Below, piece by piece: positions 55,610-63,677 of a stretch of DNA of 64,000 nt. The translations under genes were made by a program, and so were the position numbers. The first letter of the stretch is position 1. Every line of letters starts with the position of its first letter. The stretch comes from Thiohalobacter thiocyanaticus. GTDB taxonomy: Bacteria; Pseudomonadota; Gammaproteobacteria; Thiohalobacterales; Thiohalobacteraceae. The notes beneath the pieces were generated by a model. It worked only from the letters and a program-made list of their open reading frames with translations. It searched no databases and was not told where the DNA came from. Location: NCBI RefSeq assembly GCF_002356355.1, contig NZ_AP018052.1:744001-808000 (forward strand), given 5' to 3'.

Positions 55610-56890
55610 TCACATCTCGGCGAGCACGGCCTCCGCCGTGTCCAGGGTGGCCGTGACGGCGGCCTCGTCATGGGCGGCGGAGACGAAGCCGGCCTCGAAG
55701 GCCGAGGGCGCGAGATACACGCCGCGCTTGAGCATTTCGTGGAAGAACAGCCGGAAGCGGTCCAGGTTGCACTGGCCGACCTGGTAGAAGTTGCCGACCG
55801 ACTCGGCCTCGGTGAAGAAGAGTCCGAACATACCGCCGACGCAGTTGCAGGTCATGGGGATGTCGCGCGCACGGGCACGCTCGACGATGCCCTCGGCGAT
55901 GCGCCGGGTCCGGGTGGCGAGTTCGTCGTGGAAGCCGGGCCGGCTGATGCCCGCGAGCGTGGCCAGGCCCGCCGCCATCGCCACCGGGTTGCCGGCCAGG
56001 GTGCCGGCCTGATAGACCGGCCCCAGCGGGGCGAGCATTTCCATGATCTCGCGCCGGCCGCCGAAGGCGCCCACCGGCATGCCGCCGCCGATCACCTTGC
56101 CCAGCGCGGTGAGATCGGGCGTGACGCCGTAATGCGCCTGCGCCCCGCCCAGTGCGACCCGGAAGCCGGTCATCACCTCGTCGAAGATCAGCACCGATTC
56201 GTACTCGTCGCAGACAGCGCGCAGGCCTTCCAGGAAACCGGGCGCAGGCGGCACGCAGTTCATGTTGCCGGCCACCGGCTCGACGATGATGGCGGCGATC
56301 TGCCCGCCCAGATGGCCGAACACCTCGCGCACCTGGTCCAGGTTGTTGTACTCGACCGTCAGGGTGTGCTCGGCCAGGGCCACCGGTACGCCCGGCGAGG
56401 TCGGCACGCCCAGGGTCAGGGCGCCGGAGCCGGCCTTGACCAGCAGCGAGTCGGCATGGCCGTGATAGCAGCCCTCGAATTTGAGGATCTTGTCGCGGCC
56501 GGTGAAGGCGCGGGCCAGGCGGATTGCACTCATGGTGGCCTCGGTGCCGGAGTTGACCATGCGCACCATGTCCATGGAGGGCACCAGTTCACACACCCGG
56601 TCCGCCATGGTGGTCTCGACCTCGGTGGGGGCGCCGAAACCCAGGCCGTTGGCCACCGTGTCCGTCACTGCCTTGATGACATCGGGATGGCTGTGGCCCA
56701 GGATCATCGGCCCCCAGGAGCCGACATAGTCCACGTAGCGCTGGCCGTCGGCGTCATACAGCCAGGCGCCCTCGCCGCGGACGAAGTAGATCGGCTCGCC
56801 GCCCACGCCCTTGAAGGCGCGTACCGGCGAGTTCACGCCGCCGGGGATGTGTTTCTGGGCCTGGGTGAAGAGGTCGTGGGATCGGGTCAT
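55610..56890 (-). CDS. hemL: Glutamate-1-semialdehyde 2,1-aminomutase
   Basis: HemL is the PLP enzyme that makes 5-aminolevulinate, the first committed haem precursor. It has 426 residues, with [20 protein letters not shown], the DEVMTGFRV Asp that contacts PLP, and the PLP lysine in [20 protein letters not shown]-type upstream bases give no strong ribosome site. The next gene downstream on this strand is the DedA fusion. Confidence 0.95.
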   Translation of the reverse strand: MTRSHDLFTQAQKHIPGGVNSPVRAFKGVGGEPIYFVRGEGAWLYDADGQRYVDYVGSWGPMILGHSHPDVIKAVTDTVANGLGFGAPTEVETTMADRVCELVPSMDMVRMVNSGTEATMSAIRLARAFTGRDKILKFEGCYHGHADSLLVKAGSGALTLGVPTSPGVPVALAEHTLTVEYNNLDQVREVFGHLGGQIAAIIVEPVAGNMNCVPPAPGFLEGLRAVCDEYESVLIFDEVMTGFRVALGGAQAHYGVTPDLTALGKVIGGGMPVGAFGGRREIMEMLAPLGPVYQAGTLAGNPVAMAAGLATLAGISRPGFHDELATRTRRIAEGIVERARARDIPMTCNCVGGMFGLFFTEAESVGNFYQVGQCNLDRFRLFFHEMLKRGVYLAPSAFEAGFVSAAHDEAAVTATLDTAEAVLAEM

Positions 56891-56944
56891 GATGAGTCCT
56901 TGTCAGGCAGATACAGGATGCAAATCCGCAGGTCGGGTGAGTGT

Positions 56945-57028
56945 GTAGGTCGGATTAGCCCGCAGGGCGTAATCCGACATCGCGCCGCGATGCCGGCGTC
57001 GGGTTACGCTGACGCTAACCCGACCTAC
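56945..57028. repeat. Family C repeat overlapping the end of thiE
   Basis: GTAGGTCGGATTAGC and GCTAACCCGACCTAC are the outer arms (one mismatch). Read on the minus strand, the arm encodes the last ThiE residues (RSG) and the TAG stop (57015-57017). Confidence 0.9.
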
Positions 57029-57641
57029 GATTGCGGAACAGCGTCGCGTAGCGCCGCGCCGCGGTCGCGATATCCTCCGCGCCGAACAGGCCGTGGATCA
57101 CCGCCAGCATGTCCGCGCCGGCCTCGAGCAACAGCCCGCCATTTTCCGGCGTGATGCCGCCGATGGCAACCAGCGGCAGTTCCAGTTCGGCGCGCGCCGC
57201 CCGCAGCAGTGCCGGCTCGGCCTGGACCGCCTGCGGCTTGGTGCGGGAGGGGAAGAAGCGGCCGAAGGCGACATAGTCCGCGCCCAGGCGCGCGGCGTGG
57301 CGGGCGCGGTCCAGTTCGTTGTAGCAGGACACGCCGATGACGGCCTCGCGGCCGAGTCGCTCGCGGGCGGCGGTGACGGCTGCATCGTCCCGCCCCAGGT
57401 GTACGCCGTGGGCGCCGACGGCGGCCGCCAGTTCGACGTCGTCGTTGATCAGGAACAGGGCGCCGAAGTCGCGGCACAGGGTGTTCAGTGCCCGGGCGAG
57501 TTCCAGCTTCAGGGCCGTCTCGGGCCGCTTGTCGCGGAACTGGATGGCGCGCGCGCCGCCGGCCAGCGCCGCGGTTACCGCGTCCACCAGACGATCGTCG
57601 GGCAGCAGGTCGGGGTCGGTGATGGCGTAGAGGCCGTGCAT
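57015..57641 (-). CDS. thiE: Thiamine phosphate synthase ThiE
   Basis: ThiE joins the thiazole and pyrimidine halves of thiamine. It has 208 residues: MHGLYAITDPDLLPDDRL, IQFRDKR, the LFLINDDVELAAAVGAHGVH segment and GGITPENGGLL. The last residues and the stop come from a C-family repeat. It is 127 bp downstream of thiD on the same strand, with a B repeat between. No TPP riboswitch was found by eye. Confidence 0.93.
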   Translation of the reverse strand: MHGLYAITDPDLLPDDRLVDAVTAALAGGARAIQFRDKRPETALKLELARALNTLCRDFGALFLINDDVELAAAVGAHGVHLGRDDAAVTAARERLGREAVIGVSCYNELDRARHAARLGADYVAFGRFFPSRTKPQAVQAEPALLRAARAELELPLVAIGGITPENGGLLLEAGADMLAVIHGLFGAEDIATAARRYATLFRNRRSG

Positions 57642-57665
57642 GATACAGGTTCAGGTGCCAGGGCC

Positions 57666-57751
57666 GTAGGATGGGTGGAGGCGCCTGCGCCGCAACCCAT
57701 CTTGAGGATGCCGGTCCAATGATGGGTTGCGCTGCGCTTCACCCATCCTAC
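57666..57751. repeat. Family B palindromic repeat between thiE and thiD
   Basis: GTAGGATGGGTGGAG and a mirror CACCCATCCTAC are the outer arms, with inner GCAACCCATC and GATGGGTTGC. Confidence 0.9.
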
Positions 57752-57768
57752 GGTGTACTCCGGGCATG

Positions 57769-58569
57769 TTACATCTCGTCCTCCGGCCGCGCCCAGAACA
57801 GCCGGTTGGGCAGCTGCTGGCCCATGCCGATGCGATAGCCCTGCCTGAGCGTCTCCCAGGTGTACTCCTGTGCCTCGTGCACGGCGCCGAAGGGTTCCAG
57901 CCCCTGGGCCAGCAGCCCGGCACAGGCCGAGGCCAGGGTGCAGCCCGAGCCGTGATAGCTGCCGGACAGGCGTTCCCAGGTGAAGGATTCCAGCAGCCGG
58001 TTGTTGCCGAACAGGTGATTGATCACATGCTGGGTGTTCTCGTGGGTGCCGGTTACCAGCACGAACTCGGTGCCGTGGGCCAGCAGCGCCATGGCGCAGG
58101 CCTCGACGGTGTCGCCCTCGGGCGCCAGGCTGCGCGCCTCCAGGCTGTTGGGCGTGAGCAGGGTGGTGTGGGGCAGCAGCAGCTTGAGCATGGCGTCGAG
58201 GCTGTCCTCGTCGGCCAGTTCGCTGCCGCCGCCGGAGGCCAGAACCGGGTCGAGCACCACCGGGATGTCCGGGTAATCGATCAGCACCGCGTGGATGTTC
58301 TCGATGATATCCACGCTGCCGAGCAGGCCGATCTTGATCGCCGCCACCGGCATGTCCTCCAGCACGGCGCGGGCCTGTTCCGCGACCAGGATGCCGTCGA
58401 TGGGCGCCAGGCTCTGGATGTCGCGGGTGTCCTGCACGGTGAGGGCAGTGATCACCGGCGCGCAGTGACAGCCCTGGCTGGCCAGCGCCTCGATGTCGGC
58501 CTGGATGCCGGCGCCGCCGCTGGGGTCATTGCCGGAAAAGGTGAGGACGACGGGGACGGGTGAGGACAT
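57769..58569 (-). CDS. thiD: Hydroxymethylpyrimidine kinase ThiD
   Basis: ThiD phosphorylates HMP and HMP-phosphate in thiamine synthesis. It has 266 residues, with the ribokinase-fold start VVLTFSGNDPSGGAGIQADI, IKIGLLGSV, DPVLASGGG and the anion hole GSGCTLASA. The residue context supports the true ThiD (not PdxK). It is located just upstream of thiE. Confidence 0.93.
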   Translation of the reverse strand: MSSPVPVVLTFSGNDPSGGAGIQADIEALASQGCHCAPVITALTVQDTRDIQSLAPIDGILVAEQARAVLEDMPVAAIKIGLLGSVDIIENIHAVLIDYPDIPVVLDPVLASGGGSELADEDSLDAMLKLLLPHTTLLTPNSLEARSLAPEGDTVEACAMALLAHGTEFVLVTGTHENTQHVINHLFGNNRLLESFTWERLSGSYHGSGCTLASACAGLLAQGLEPFGAVHEAQEYTWETLRQGYRIGMGQQLPNRLFWARPEDEM

Positions 58570-58628
58570 GGGGGAATTCCTTGGGGACTGCCTGGATAGC
58601 TGATTCTAACGTATTGAGTGAGGAGTGC

Positions 58629-59148
58629 GTAGGATGGGTGGAGCGCAGCGCAACCCTCATGGTCGCGGCCTGGTGATGGGTTGCGGCGCACGCGCCTCCA
58701 CCCATCCTACCGGTTCGTGTGTTGAACCAGCCACGCCAGCCGGGCGGAGGATTCGAACGAGCAGGTCCAGTGCGTAGGATGGGTGGAGCGAAGCGTAACC
58801 CATCGTTACCCGGCAATGCGATGGGTTATGGCGCTTCGCACCTCCACCCATCCTACCGGTTCGTGTGCTGAATCAGCCACGCCAGCCGGGCGGAGGATTC
58901 GAACGAGCAGGTCCAGTGCGTAGGATGGGTGGAGCGCAGCGCAACCCATCATGGTCGCGGCCTGGTGATGGGTTGCGGCGCACGCACCTCCACCCATCCT
59001 ACCGGTTCGTGTGCTGAATCAGCCACGCCAGCCGGGCGGAGGATTCGAACGAGCAGGTCCAGTGCGTAGGATGGGTGGAGCGAAGCGTAACCCATCGTTA
59101 CCCGGCAATGCGATGGGTTATGGCGCTGCGCACCTCCACCCATCCTAC
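58629..59148. repeat. 146-bp tandem array containing family B palindromes and aldolase 3' ends
   Basis: The CGGTTCGTGTG marker recurs at 58711, 58857, 59003 and 59149, exactly 146 bp apart. Each unit holds a B palindrome plus 57 bp copied from the end of the adjacent aldolase gene. The palindrome inner sequence alternates (GGTCGCGGCC, then TTACCCGGCAATGCG, then the first again, then the second). This indicates duplication of a 292-bp double unit. No gene lies in 58570-59144. Confidence 0.93.
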
Positions 59149-59699
59149 CGGTTCGTGTGTTGAATCAGCCACGCCAGCCGGGCGGAGGATTCGAACGAGC
59201 AGGTCCACTTGTAGGCCCGGTCCAGCGACTCGGCGCAGACATAGACGCCGTGTCCGCGCACCACGGCCGCCGGCCGCTCGGCCAGTTCGGCCGCGACCCG
59301 GCCCGGCGAATCCGCCAGATAATCCGCCAGCCCTATGTCCAGCACCGGGATGCGGTCGAAGTAGTACTGGCCCTCGAAATCGACCGGCACGAAATCCCGG
59401 CCGTCGAAGGTCATGCTGATGCTGTAGGGCCCGTGGCTGTGCAGGATCGCGGTGGCGGCCGGGTTGGCCCGGTACACGGCCTGGTGCAGCGGGGTGTCGA
59501 GCGAGCCGCCGTCGGGCGCAGGCGCGCCGATCTGTCCGTGCACCAGGTCATCGATTGTCAGCGTGTCCGCACAGGCGCCGCTGGGCGTGATCCAGAAGTC
59601 CTCGCCGCTGCGCACCGAGGCGTTGCCGCTGTGCGAGTCATTCAGGCCGTACTGGCGCAGCCAGCGGTAGTACTGTACGAGCGATTGCCGCAGATCCAT
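59145..59699 (-). CDS. Class II aldolase/adducin family protein
   Basis: This 184-residue fold is of the fuculose-phosphate aldolase type. Zinc ligands HSHG and the later RGHGVY are present, with NASVR and ITPSGA near the start. The substrate is not defined. The C-terminus (SSARLAWLIQHTNR) is encoded by DNA copied in the tandem array, and the TAG stop is in a family B arm. GATCTGCGG-type upstream bases give no clear ribosome site. Confidence 0.85.
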   Translation of the reverse strand: MDLRQSLVQYYRWLRQYGLNDSHSGNASVRSGEDFWITPSGACADTLTIDDLVHGQIGAPAPDGGSLDTPLHQAVYRANPAATAILHSHGPYSISMTFDGRDFVPVDFEGQYYFDRIPVLDIGLADYLADSPGRVAAELAERPAAVVRGHGVYVCAESLDRAYKWTCSFESSARLAWLIQHTNR

Positions 59700-59725
59700 G
59701 AATTTATCCTGTTTTCAAGATGCCA

Positions 59726-59970
59726 AAGAGCGCCACGGAATACACGGAAGGCACGGAAGAAGAATAGAACTCCATGATTTGGTTACTGAGTGCCATGATG
59801 GGTTCCCTCTATCCGGGGATGGTCCGATAAATCTCATTAATATAATGATTCATATATTATTTTTCTTCTCCTGATTGGTTCGGAAGCTTTGCATGAGACC
59901 GATCATTCTTGGACTTGAATGAAAAGAATTATTTATTTCCGTGCCTTCCGTGTATTCCGTGGCGCTCTTT
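59726..59970. repeat. Family F inverted repeat around an AT-rich insert
   Basis: AAGAGCGCCACGGAATACAC (59727) and its reverse, GTGTATTCCGTGGCGCTCTT (59951-59970), enclose about 180 bp of much lower GC, including ATTAATATAATGATTCATAT. No ORF of note is in it. It is the widest F pair. It may contain the gsp operon promoter. Confidence 0.85.
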
Positions 59971-60055
59971 ACCGGAGGTCAGTCTAATGACCGGGCACTC
60001 TATCTGTCATCCGATTCGCGTTACAATCGAGCCGCAATCATTCAAAGGAACAGGC

Positions 60056-60478
60056 ATGAGCAGGCAACGCAAGCAACAGGGTTTCACCCTGATCGAAATC
60101 ATGGTGGTGGTGGTCATCCTCGGCATCCTGGCCGCAGTGGTGGTGCCGCGGATCATGAGCCGCCCGGACGAGGCGCGCATCGTCAAGGCGCGGGCGGATA
60201 TCCAGGCGCTGGAATCGGCGCTGAACCTCTACCGGCTGGACAACTATACCTATCCGACCACCGACCAGGGGCTGGAGGCGCTGGTGGAGAAACCCACCTC
60301 GCCGGAACCGCAGAACTGGAAGGAGGGGGGCTACCTCGACCGCATGCCACGCGATCCCTGGCAGCGGCCCTACCAGTACCTCAACCCCGGTCAGCACGGC
60401 GAGATCGATATCTATTCCATTGGTCCTGACGGCCGCCCCAACACCGACGACGATATCGGCAACTGGGATCTTGAATAG
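60056..60478 (+). CDS. gspG: Type II secretion major pseudopilin GspG
   Basis: This 140-residue pseudopilin has the cleavage site G/FTLIEIMVVVVILGILA after a 9-residue leader. The Ca-site loop near the end (GRPNTDDDIGNW) is typical of GspG. The start is ATG 60056 with AAGGAACAGGC upstream. It is the first gene of the gsp block here; gspC-F are not in view. Confidence 0.95.
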   Translation: MSRQRKQQGFTLIEIMVVVVILGILAAVVVPRIMSRPDEARIVKARADIQALESALNLYRLDNYTYPTTDQGLEALVEKPTSPEPQNWKEGGYLDRMPRDPWQRPYQYLNPGQHGEIDIYSIGPDGRPNTDDDIGNWDLE

Positions 60479-61013
60479 CTCCTCTCCTGCTGCGCGTCCC
60501 ACGGCCGGCTTCACCCTGTTCGAACTGCTGGTGGTGCTGGCCATCGTCGGTATCCTGGTCACTGCCGTGACCCTGTCCGTCGGCGGCGACCGCCGCGGCG
60601 ATGCCCTGGCGCGGGAGAGCCAGCGCTTTGCCGCCCTGGTGCGGCTGGCTGCCGAACAGGCCGTGCTGCGCAGCGAGGAATGGGCGGTACAGGTCGAGCC
60701 CGACCGCTATCGCTTTCTGCGCCTGGACGAGACGCTCGGCCGGGAACCCGAGTGGATCCCGATCGAGGACGATGCCCTGTTCCGGACCCGCGAACTGGAG
60801 GCGGGCACCCGCCTGGAACTCGAATTGGAGGGTCGGGAGATGACCCTGGTCGATGCCGAGGACGAAGCCGGTATCAAGCCCACGCTGTTGCTGCTGTCCA
60901 GCGGCGAGGTGAGCCCCTTCGTGGCCGGGTTCGAGGCCCGCGATACCGACAGTCGGTTCCGGGTCACCAGTAATCTGCTCGGCGAGTTGGAGTGGGAACG
61001 GGTGGAGGAGTGA
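60471..61013 (+). CDS. gspH: Type II secretion minor pseudopilin GspH
   Basis: This minor pseudopilin has about 180 residues, with G/FTLFELLVVLAIVGILV. The start is TTG 60471, overlapping the gspG stop by 8 bases; this gives a 14-residue leader. A longer TTG start at 60420 lies within gspG. It ends in GGTGGAGGAGTGA, which also serves as the ribosome site of gspI. Confidence 0.88.
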   Translation: MNSSSPAARPTAGFTLFELLVVLAIVGILVTAVTLSVGGDRRGDALARESQRFAALVRLAAEQAVLRSEEWAVQVEPDRYRFLRLDETLGREPEWIPIEDDALFRTRELEAGTRLELELEGREMTLVDAEDEAGIKPTLLLLSSGEVSPFVAGFEARDTDSRFRVTSNLLGELEWERVEE

Positions 61014-61016
61014 GGC

Positions 61017-61275
61017 GTGAGGCGTGAGGAGACCCCCCGGCTGACGGCGGCCATTCGCCCCTTGCCCGCCGCCCGCTTACCCGTCATCCCGGCGCAGGCC
61101 GGGATCCAGATACCGCCGCGGCCACTGGATCCCGGCCTGCGCCGGGATGACGGAAACGGATGCGCAGGTCGGGTTGGCCCGTCAGGGCGTAACCCGACGG
61201 GAACCGCAGTGCCTGTCGGGTTACGCTGCGCTGCCCCGACCTGCCCTGGCTCGCCTCACGCCTCACGCCTCACGC
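61017..61275. repeat. Composite D plus C repeat inside gspI
   Basis: GGCGTGAGGAG at the left and CTCACGCCTCACGCC at the right are outer arms. A D element (61081-61153) and a C element (61167-61242) sit between. The same arrangement recurs in gspJ (61646-61905). It is read in frame and encodes residues 1-88 of the GspI leader. Confidence 0.9.
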
Positions 61276-61643
61276 CTCACGCCCACCGCGGCTTCACCCT
61301 GATGGAATTGCTGGTCGCGCTGCTGGTGATCAGCCTGGGCATGCTGGCCGCGGTCAAGGCCGGCGGCAGCTACGCCGGCAATCTCGACTACCTGCAGCAG
61401 CGCACCTATGCCCACTGGGTGGCGCGCAATGTACTCAACGAACTGCGTCTGACCGAACGCAGCGCCGGCAGCCGCCGGCGCCAGGACGAGACCCGCTTCG
61501 CCGAACTCGACTGGCACTGGGAGGTCGAGTTCGAGGACACGCCCGATCCCGACCTGGTGCGAGCCGAGATCCGGGTCTGGCGCGGACGCGACGACGACGG
61601 CGAGCCGCTGGCGCTGCTGACAGGGTTCATGGAGCGGCCGTGA
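61017..61643 (+). CDS. gspI: Type II secretion minor pseudopilin GspI with a repeat-derived leader
   Basis: The pseudopilin part starts at G/FTLMELLVALLVISLGM (cut after residue 92) and the body ends LLTGFMERP. The frame is open from GTG 61017, with GGAGGAG at 61004-61010, six bases away, so translation probably begins there. The first 92 residues are encoded by D and C palindromic repeats. The leader is about 10 times longer than usual; no start codon lies close to the cleavage site in frame. Confidence 0.8.
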   Translation: MRREETPRLTAAIRPLPAARLPVIPAQAGIQIPPRPLDPGLRRDDGNGCAGRVGPSGRNPTGTAVPVGLRCAAPTCPGSPHASRLTPHAHRGFTLMELLVALLVISLGMLAAVKAGGSYAGNLDYLQQRTYAHWVARNVLNELRLTERSAGSRRRQDETRFAELDWHWEVEFEDTPDPDLVRAEIRVWRGRDDDGEPLALLTGFMERP

Positions 61644-61645
61644 GG

Positions 61646-61905
61646 AGTGAGGCGTGAGGCGTGAGGAGAAAACCGGGGCGGCAGCCACACTTACCTTACC
61701 CGTCATCCCCGCGCAGGCGGGGATCCAGACACCGCAGCGGCCACTGGATCCCCGCCTGCGCGGGGATGACGGATGTCGTGTTGGTCGGGTCAGCCCGTCA
61801 GGGCGTAACCCGACGGGAGCCGCCGTGCGTGTCGGGTTACGCTGCGCCAACCCGACCTGCCCTGGCTCTCCTCGCGCCTCACGCCTCACGCCTCACGCCA
61901 TACGC
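61646..61905. repeat. Composite D plus C repeat inside gspJ
   Basis: GAGTGAGGCGTGAGGCGTGA at the left and CTCACGCCTCACGCC at the right enclose a D element (61700-61772) and a C element (61784-61861). The order, orientation and reading frame are the same as in gspI. Confidence 0.9.
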
Positions 61906-62487
61906 GGCTTCACCCTGCTGGAAATGCTGGTCGCCGTGGCCATCTTCGCCATCCTGGCCATGGTGGCTCACAGCGGCCTCAACAGCGTGTTGCTGACCCA
62001 GGCCCGGGTCGAGGAGAGTGCCCGCGCGCTCACCGAACTGCAACAGGCCTACCGCTGGCTGCAGCGCGATCTGGAGCAGGTGGTCGCGCGGCCGGTCCGC
62101 GATGAACTGGGCGGGGAGCAACTGGCCCTGCAGGCCGGCAGCCGCTATGGGGTGATGCTGACGCTGACCCGCGGCGGCTGGCGCAATCCCGCCGGCCAGG
62201 ATCGCAGCACCCTGATGCGGGTGGCCTACCGGCTGGATGACGAGACCCTGGTCCGCCATCAGTGGCTGGTGCTGGACCGGGCCCAGGACAGCGAGCCGCT
62301 GGATCGGGAGCTGCTGGACGGCGTGGAAGCGCTGGAGTTGCGCTGGCTGGACGCCGACGGCGACTGGCAGCCGCAGTGGCCGCCGCCCAACGTCCTGGAA
62401 GAGGCCGGCCTGCCGCGTGCCGCCGAGGTCATTCTGCGCCTGACCGGCCGCGGCGAACTGCGCTGGCTGTTCCGGCTGCCGGGATAG
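61654..62487 (+). CDS. gspJ: Type II secretion minor pseudopilin GspJ with a repeat-derived leader
   Basis: The pseudopilin part starts G/FTLLEMLVAVAIFAILAMVA after residue 85; the body is a typical GspJ of about 190 residues ending RWLFRLPG. The frame is open from GTG 61654, with AGGAG (61643-61647) six bases upstream. The leader has the same translated repeat as GspI (LPVIPAQAGIQ, SGRNPTG, LTPHA). Function depends on whether prepilin peptidase accepts this long leader. Confidence 0.82.
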   Translation: MRREEKTGAAATLTLPVIPAQAGIQTPQRPLDPRLRGDDGCRVGRVSPSGRNPTGAAVRVGLRCANPTCPGSPRASRLTPHAIRGFTLLEMLVAVAIFAILAMVAHSGLNSVLLTQARVEESARALTELQQAYRWLQRDLEQVVARPVRDELGGEQLALQAGSRYGVMLTLTRGGWRNPAGQDRSTLMRVAYRLDDETLVRHQWLVLDRAQDSEPLDRELLDGVEALELRWLDADGDWQPQWPPPNVLEEAGLPRAAEVILRLTGRGELRWLFRLPG

Positions 62488-62552
62488 ATGGATGATTTGA
62501 TAACCCTGTTTGCCAGGGAGCCATACGCAAACAACAACGGATGGGAGTGGAT

Positions 62553-62630
62553 GTAGGTTGGGTCAGGTGCGTAGCAGCGTAATCCAACAGGCCGCGGGCT
62601 GTCGGGTTACGCTGCGCTAACCCGACCTAC
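62553..62630. repeat. Family C palindromic repeat before gspK
   Basis: GTAGGTTGGGTCAG and GCTAACCCGACCTAC are imperfect arms, with inner GTAATCCAACAG and CTGTCGGGTTAC. It separates gspJ from gspK. The small inter-gene gap 62488-62666 holds no gene. Confidence 0.85.
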
Positions 62631-62666
62631 GCGCTGACAAACATGTCTTCCGACGGAATGTATCCT

Positions 62667-63608
62667 ATGCAGCGACAGCGCGGTATCGCCCTGATCACGG
62701 CCATCCTGCTGGTGAGCATCGCCACCATCACGGCCGTGACCCTGGCCGCGCGTCAGCAGTACGACCTGCGCCGCAGCGCCAACCTGCTCGACGGCGATCA
62801 GGCCTATGCCTACGCCGAGGGGGTGGAGACCTGGGCGCGCCTGATCCTGGCCCGCGACGCCGGGGACAACCAGACCGATCACCTGCGCGAAGCCTGGGCC
62901 ACGCAGCTGGCGCCGGTGCCGGTGCCGGGCGGACAGATCAATGGCCGCATCCGCGATGCCCAGGGACGGTTCAATCTCAACAACCTGGTGACCGATGCCG
63001 GCGCCGAGAACCCGCTGGCGGTGGAGCGCTACCGGCGCCTGCTGGCGCTGCTGCAGCTGGCGCCGGAACTGGCCGACAGTCTGCTGGACTGGCTGGATGC
63101 CGATATCGATCTGCGCCTGAACGGCGCGGAGGACAACGAATACCTGCTGGAGAGCCCGCCCTACCGCGCCGCCAACCGCCGGCTGACCGCGGTCAGCGAG
63201 TTGTACTACGTCCGGGGTTATGACGCCGAGGCCGTACGGCGCCTGCAGCCCTTCGTCACCGCCCTGCCGCAGCCCACCGCACTCAACGTCAACACGGTCG
63301 CGGTCCCGGAGCAGGAGCCGCGGCCCTTCGTGCTGCTGCAGATGCTGGTCGAGGACATGAGCGAGAGCGAGGCCCGCCAGCTGGTCACGGCACGCGGCGA
63401 GGACGGCTACGAATCGGTCGATGCCTTCGCCCAGGAGCCGGCCCTGGCCGGGCGCGCCCCGCAGCTGGATAATCTCACCGTGAGCAGCCAGTACTTCGTG
63501 GTCGAGGCCGAGGTCGACATCGGCACCGCCCGCAGCCGCCTGTTCAGCCTGCTGCGCCGGGACGGTGAGCAGCTGACCACGCTGCAACGCACCCGGGGTA
63601 CGCAGTGA
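62667..63608 (+). CDS. gspK: Type II secretion minor pseudopilin GspK
   Basis: This is the largest pseudopilin, about 313 residues. The cleavage site is RG/IALITAILLVSIATITA after a six-residue leader. A conserved GRFNLNNLV motif and the helical domain (LLALLQLAPELADSLLDWLD) follow. The start is ATG 62667, 9 bases after CGGAA; ATG 62643 and 62658 are alternatives. Confidence 0.9.
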   Translation: MQRQRGIALITAILLVSIATITAVTLAARQQYDLRRSANLLDGDQAYAYAEGVETWARLILARDAGDNQTDHLREAWATQLAPVPVPGGQINGRIRDAQGRFNLNNLVTDAGAENPLAVERYRRLLALLQLAPELADSLLDWLDADIDLRLNGAEDNEYLLESPPYRAANRRLTAVSELYYVRGYDAEAVRRLQPFVTALPQPTALNVNTVAVPEQEPRPFVLLQMLVEDMSESEARQLVTARGEDGYESVDAFAQEPALAGRAPQLDNLTVSSQYFVVEAEVDIGTARSRLFSLLRRDGEQLTTLQRTRGTQ

Positions 63609-63677
63609 ATGCCCGTTTTGCCAAGGTGGAGTGTTTCGGTTACTGTCTTCGCCAGCGGATGCCATAAAACGATAACC

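Noticed and set aside
54269-57154. 961-codon plus-strand ORF over the DedA fusion and hemL
   Set aside because: The minus strand encodes two recognisable proteins with full motifs; the plus-strand translation is low-complexity Gly/His/Gln.
58629-59148. CRISPR array
   Set aside because: The unit is 146 bp and is almost entirely conserved. There are no unique spacers of 30-40 bp and no cas genes.
58711-59206. tRNA-like T-arm: GGATTCGAAC repeated in the tandem array
   Set aside because: It is the reverse complement of aldolase codons (SFESSA) and has no acceptor or anticodon stems around it.
61017-61643. gspI as a pseudogene disrupted by repeats
   Set aside because: The frame stays open through the repeats, and a ribosome site and start codon are present. 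gspJ shows the same arrangement.
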